Positions 60,246 through 64,000 of a DNA stretch of 64,000 bases are shown here, in pieces. A model generated the notes under the pieces. It searched no databases, was not told where the DNA came from, and saw nothing but the letters and a program-made list of their open reading frames with translations. Each line of letters opens with the position of its first letter. Within the stretch, counting starts at the first letter, position 1. Location of the stretch: NCBI GenBank assembly GCA_020633235.1, contig JACKEA010000003.1:620001-684000 (forward strand), written 5' to 3'. A program made the translations under genes and the position numbers. The DNA comes from Polyangiaceae bacterium. Its GTDB lineage: Bacteria > Myxococcota_A > Polyangia > Polyangiales > Polyangiaceae.

Positions 60246-62018
60246 ATGCCCGCTTGGACCCTGCCGCAGCACGGCGCGAAGAACCCCTCCACCATGGGAG
60301 AAGGCACCACGCCCGGCTCCTTCGCTCTTTCCGCAGACGTCGGCGGACGGCTGGCGTTCTCGTCACCCGACACGCCTGGCATGCCGGCGCCGAGCGACAA
60401 GACGGCGTGGGACTTCCTGCCCGAAGGCTGGACCCGCGGCGCGGATGGCTTCGCGGTGGCGCCCGAGGGCTTCACCCCGGTGACGCAGCTCGAGCACGCG
60501 CGTCTCGGGATCGTGACACCGCAGATGAAGCGCGTGGCGGCGCGCGAGCCGCATCTCTCGCCCGAGCAGGTGCGCGACGAAGTGGCGGCGGGTCGCATGA
60601 TCATTCCCGCCAACCGCGTGCACCTCGGCTACCAGCTGGACGCCATGTGCATCGGCCGCGCGAGCCGCACCAAGATCAATGCGAACCTGGGCGCCTCTCC
60701 CGTGTCCAGCGGCACGGACGAAGAGGTCGAGAAGATGCGCTGGTCCGTGCGCTGGGGCGCGGACACGGTGATGGATCTCTCCACGGGTGGCGATCTGGAT
60801 GCCTGCCGCGAGGCCATCATCCAGGCGTCCAAGGTGCCCATCGGCACCGTGCCCATCTATTCGATGATCATTGGGCGTAAGATCGAGGAGCTGACCAAGG
60901 AAGTGATCCTCGAAACCCTGCGCCACCAGGCGAAGCAGGGCGTGGACTACTTCACGATCCACGCGGGAGTCCTGCGCGCGCACCTGCCGTTGGTGAAGAA
61001 GCGCCTGATCGGCATCGTGAGCCGCGGCGGCTCGCTGCTCGCCAAGTGGATGCTCACCCACGGCGCCGAAAACCCCATGTACACGCTGTTCGAGGACATC
61101 TGCGACGTGATGCGGGAGTACGACGTGTCGTTCTCTCTGGGGGACGGCTTGCGCCCGGGCGGTCTGGCAGACGCCACGGATCAGGCGCAGCTGGAGGAGC
61201 TCTCCACCCTGGGCGAGCTCACGGAGCGCGCCTGGCGAAAGGGCGTGCAGGTGATGATCGAAGGACCCGGCCACGTGCCCTTCGATCAGATCGAATACAA
61301 CATGAAGCTCGAGCGGCAGCTGTGTCACGGCGCGCCGTTCTACGTGCTGGGGCCGCTGGTGACGGACGTGTTCCCGGGCTACGACCACATCACGAGCTGC
61401 ATTGGCGCCACGGCGGCGGCGTATCACGGGGCCAGCATGCTCTGCTACGTGACGCCGAAGGAGCACGTGGGTCTGCCCAAACGCGACGACGTGAAGCAAG
61501 GCTGCATCGCCTACAAGATCGCGGCGCACGCCGCGGACGTGGCCCTGGGCATTCCCGGCACCCGAGATTGGGACGACGATCTGACGAAGGCGCGCGCGGC
61601 GCTGAACTGGGAGAAGCACTTCGACCTGGCGTTCGACAGTGATTTCGCCCGCGCGCTGCACGACGAAGACCTGGACGTGGACACGGACTTTTGCGCCATG
61701 TGCGGTCACGATTGGTGCTCCGTGCGCATCTCCAAGGAGATCGTGGAGTTTGCCAGCGGCAAAGCCGAGGGCTTCGAGCGGGACAAAGTGCTGAAGAGCG
61801 CGGCGCTCTCCCCCGAGCAGCGCGCCATGCTGGAGAAGCGCGGCGTGCTCTCGCCGGACGAGATCCATCGCCTGGCCAACAAGACGCGCGCCGCCGTGGG
61901 CGGCGATCACGACAAGGCCAGCTGCCACAGCGACTACGTGGACGACGACACCGCGCGCCACATCCAGGAAGAGCGGCTGGTTCAGATCGGCAAGAAGCCC
62001 GCCGTCGCTTCCCCGTGA
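60246..62018 (+). CDS. thiC: Phosphomethylpyrimidine synthase ThiC
   Basis: The protein has 590 residues, a radical-SAM enzyme. The C-terminal cluster motif CAMCGHDWC (CxxCx4C) is present, as are GEMIERC-type substrate segments such as GRASRTKINANLG and VMDLSTGGDLD. The enzyme turns aminoimidazole ribotide into hydroxymethylpyrimidine phosphate for thiamine synthesis. An AAGGAAAAG site precedes the ATG; expression is probably TPP-repressed through the upstream riboswitch. Confidence 0.97.
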   Translation: MPAWTLPQHGAKNPSTMGEGTTPGSFALSADVGGRLAFSSPDTPGMPAPSDKTAWDFLPEGWTRGADGFAVAPEGFTPVTQLEHARLGIVTPQMKRVAAREPHLSPEQVRDEVAAGRMIIPANRVHLGYQLDAMCIGRASRTKINANLGASPVSSGTDEEVEKMRWSVRWGADTVMDLSTGGDLDACREAIIQASKVPIGTVPIYSMIIGRKIEELTKEVILETLRHQAKQGVDYFTIHAGVLRAHLPLVKKRLIGIVSRGGSLLAKWMLTHGAENPMYTLFEDICDVMREYDVSFSLGDGLRPGGLADATDQAQLEELSTLGELTERAWRKGVQVMIEGPGHVPFDQIEYNMKLERQLCHGAPFYVLGPLVTDVFPGYDHITSCIGATAAAYHGASMLCYVTPKEHVGLPKRDDVKQGCIAYKIAAHAADVALGIPGTRDWDDDLTKARAALNWEKHFDLAFDSDFARALHDEDLDVDTDFCAMCGHDWCSVRISKEIVEFASGKAEGFERDKVLKSAALSPEQRAMLEKRGVLSPDEIHRLANKTRAAVGGDHDKASCHSDYVDDDTARHIQEERLVQIGKKPAVASP

Positions 62019-62497
62019 AGCACGCGCTGGTGCTGACGTTGGCATTGGGCGCGTGCTCCACGAAGCCGCGCCCGATGCCCGAGTACCCATGCTGCGTGGG
62101 GGGCAACATGGCGAGCTGCCATGCTGAGCCTGGTATGGAGAAGCCGTTCGTCACTTGTCCGGACGGCAGCTGCGCCGACGACACGGCGAGCTGCCCCGCC
62201 CCCGAGCCCGCCGCAGCCCCCGAGGCGGAAGTGGATTGCGACGAGCTTTCGGACGACGTCGCGCAAGCGCTGGCGGACGACGACACTTGCTCCAGCGACG
62301 CGGACTGCGTGCGCATCGAGCTGCCCTGCGTGGCGCCCTGCGGCATGGCGGCTGCGAAGGCCGCAGTCGCTTCCCGCGACAACGAGCTCGACACGTTCCG
62401 CAGCCAATGCGACCGGAGCTGCGGCAAGGTGAAGTGCGCCGCCTGGTCCGAGAACACGCCCGCGTGCTCCAACGGCAAATGCGTGATCCCGCACTGA
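62015..62497 (+). CDS. Cysteine-rich lipoprotein
   Basis: The protein has 160 residues. The signal peptide ends in LALGACS. The mature chain has about 16 cysteines in small groups (YPCCVGG, DTCSSDADC, LPCVAPCG, DRSCGKVKC), consistent with a disulphide-stabilised surface protein. The GTG overlaps the thiC stop, so it is co-transcribed, though a thiamine role is not evident. Confidence 0.75.
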   Translation: MKHALVLTLALGACSTKPRPMPEYPCCVGGNMASCHAEPGMEKPFVTCPDGSCADDTASCPAPEPAAAPEAEVDCDELSDDVAQALADDDTCSSDADCVRIELPCVAPCGMAAAKAAVASRDNELDTFRSQCDRSCGKVKCAAWSENTPACSNGKCVIPH

Positions 62498-62547
62498 CGC
62501 TGGCTCGAGCCCGTGTTTCGTGGCATGGCCCGAAGGCGGAGGCAGGC

Positions 62548-63156
62548 ATGAATACCTTGGGGCGCTCGGGGGTGATCGCTTTCTTGTTCGTCACGCTTTC
62601 GGCGTGTGGCGGCTCTTCGACCGGCGGCGGCAGCGGCGGTGGTGGCGGAGCGTTGGGGGGCAGCGGCGGCGGCGGCGCGAGCGGGGGAACCGGGGGCGAC
62701 GACATTCCGCTGGCGGAGATCCAGGAGATCTGCGCCAAGGTGGATCAGCTGCCGTGCAAGCTCGAACACTGCGTGGCGGACGCCACGGAGTCCGCCGCCA
62801 GCGCCGCGAAAGACGGCTGCTCTCCGGAGTTCAAGGCCATCCTCGATTGCATCAAGCTGCACCCGATGGTGTGCGTGGACAATCAGCCGGAGCTCGACCC
62901 GGCGTGCGTCGGAGCATCGGATGCCTACGGTGAATGCTCGGCGGGGGACTGCAGCGGGGGCGCCAGCTCGAGCGGCGGCTGCGAGGCAAGCTGCACCGGC
63001 AGCTACGGCGTGAGCTGCGTGCCGACGGACACGCCCGACCCCGCCCTCAGCTGCACCTGCACTTCGGGCCCCAACACGGGCAGCGGCTTCACCGTGGTGG
63101 GCACCTGCAACGACACGGAGTGGCTGAATGCGGCACCTTCGTACTGCGGTCCGTAG
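62548..63156 (+). CDS. Cysteine- and glycine-rich lipoprotein
   Basis: The protein has 202 residues. The lipobox (TLSACG) is followed by a Gly/Ser linker (about 21-48), then a cysteine-rich region with about 14 cysteines. The second half includes CTCTSGPNTG. The family is unknown; the design resembles other lipoproteins of the window. GGAGG precedes the ATG. Confidence 0.75.
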   Translation: MNTLGRSGVIAFLFVTLSACGGSSTGGGSGGGGGALGGSGGGGASGGTGGDDIPLAEIQEICAKVDQLPCKLEHCVADATESAASAAKDGCSPEFKAILDCIKLHPMVCVDNQPELDPACVGASDAYGECSAGDCSGGASSSGGCEASCTGSYGVSCVPTDTPDPALSCTCTSGPNTGSGFTVVGTCNDTEWLNAAPSYCGP

Positions 63157-63160
63157 CGGC

Positions 63161-64000
63161 ATGCGTATCGCCCTGACGCTACCGTTGCTCGCGTCCATCG
63201 GCTGCGCGGCGGCGCCACCGCCGACCACGGCGAGCTCGGCGCGCGCTTGCCCCACGACGGAAGAGTGCCAGCGGCGCTGCGACGCGGACGATCCGACGGC
63301 CTGCTACGTCCTCTTGGTGCTGGCGGACAAGGGCGCCGCGAACGCGGATGCCGCGAAGAGCGCCGCGGAAAAGCTCGGCAGCTTGTGTGACCACCGCGAT
63401 GGCGTCGCCTGCCAGCTCTTGGGCGCCGCCCACGCCGAGGGCACCAGCGTGCCCAAGAACATGGCCGTAGCCGTGGCCGCCCTAGCCCGCGCCTGCGATC
63501 TCGGGCGCAGCGCCGCGTGCTCTGGTGCCGGTGCAGCGCTTCGGGCGGGGGCCGGCTCGGATCGACGCCGAGCGCGCGAGCTCCTCGAGCGCGGCTGCGA
63601 GGGCAAGGACGGCGCAAGCTGCTCGGTCCTCGCCAACATGGAGCGCTATGGAGAAGCGGGGCCCACCAACGACGAACGTGCCGTCGCGCTGTACCAACGT
63701 GGCTGCGATCTGGGCGACCCCACCGGCTGCGCCAACCTGGCCACGATGTACCAAACGGCGGAAAGCGTTCCCCAGGACGCTGCGCGCGCCGCTCGGCTCT
63801 ACGAAAAGGCATGCAGCGGCGGCTTGGTGCTGGCCTGCACCAGCTTGGGCGTGATGCTCGCCAGCGGTGAAGCCGGCAGCAAGGACCCGACACGCGCCGT
63901 GACGCTGCTGCGCCGCGGCTGCACAGCCGATCACGCCCCCGCCTGCGCGTACCTCGCAACACTCTTGTATCAGGGCGAGGGCACGAAGAAAGACGTCGCC
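63161..64000 (+). CDS. Sel1-repeat lipoprotein (3' end outside window)
   Basis: The first 280 codons are open and run to the right edge. The lipobox (LLASIGC) is followed by repeats of about 36 residues. They carry the Sel1 pattern, for example RAVALYQRGCDLGDPTGC and RAARLYEKACSGGLVLAC, with a conserved cysteine in each helix. Sel1 repeats form solenoids that hold proteins together. It starts 4 bp after the previous stop. Confidence 0.85.
   Translation, partial: MRIALTLPLLASIGCAAAPPPTTASSARACPTTEECQRRCDADDPTACYVLLVLADKGAANADAAKSAAEKLGSLCDHRDGVACQLLGAAHAEGTSVPKNMAVAVAALARACDLGRSAACSGAGAALRAGAGSDRRRARELLERGCEGKDGASCSVLANMERYGEAGPTNDERAVALYQRGCDLGDPTGCANLATMYQTAESVPQDAARAARLYEKACSGGLVLACTSLGVMLASGEAGSKDPTRAVTLLRRGCTADHAPACAYLATLLYQGEGTKKDVA

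Noticed and set aside
60363..62090. Long open frame on the minus strand
   Set aside because: It lies opposite thiC and has no recognisable domain; His/Arg-rich composition is typical of antisense frames in GC-rich DNA.

Overview
The window is very GC-rich, densely packed and rich in lipoproteins with glycine/serine linkers. It carries a MYXO-CTERM-type C-terminus (gene at 3915-5210), an AgmX/PglI-like protein, an Alternative Complex III / caa3 oxidase operon and a large chemotaxis operon. Together these suggest a myxobacterium, probably of the Polyangiales (Sorangium/Polyangium-like) side. That placement is inferred from gene content, not from any marker-gene comparison. I saw no tRNA, rRNA, CRISPR, insertion sequence or phage module.

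Layout. 1-10.9 kb: surface and secreted functions. These are a truncated copper-monooxygenase-like lipoprotein, a methyl-accepting chemotaxis protein (MCP), a lipoprotein/MOSC pair, a von Willebrand A protein, two divergent secreted phospholipase-D-like proteins, an MgtC-like membrane protein, a DUF2277 protein and a glutaredoxin-like protein. 11.0-22.0 kb: one tight respiratory operon. Alternative Complex III (actA-F) passes quinol electrons to c-type haems, and the caa3 oxidase (coxB-A-C-D) reduces oxygen. A small one-helix protein sits between the two parts. 22.0-27.7 kb: an opposite-strand operon of a degenerate kinase, a TPR-like lipoprotein and an acyltransferase, then an AgmX-like protein and a lipoprotein.

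27.9-36.6 kb: a complete chemosensory operon (STAS, CheY, CheA, CheW, a CheR-CheD fusion, CheB, a CheX-like three-part protein, MCP). It is preceded by a candidate sigma-54 promoter. The CheR-CheD fusion and the matching GYxEF tails of this MCP and the MCP at 620-2308 are its most unusual points. 36.6-46.4 kb: mostly secreted proteins, including an OprB-like porin, a CX3C-rich peptide, a SUMF1-fold protein, a lipoprotein gene with an apparent frameshift, a PPP phosphatase, a GH67-like lipoprotein and an FAD oxidoreductase ending at a strong bidirectional terminator.

46.6-50.2 kb: an overlapping operon of a response regulator whose phospho-Asp is Glu, a PLP decarboxylase, a small protein and a FIST sensor protein. 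This is the best candidate here for an undescribed signalling unit. 50.4-58.4 kb: a site-2-protease-like membrane protease, CysK, a nucleotide cyclase fused to a YHS domain, an EF-hand protein and a DUF4405-like membrane protein bracketed by two perfect hairpins, and an ECF sigma factor with its membrane partner. 58.4-64.0 kb: glycine- and cysteine-rich lipoproteins, an in-phase minisatellite, a TPP riboswitch controlling thiC, and a truncated Sel1-repeat lipoprotein at the window end.
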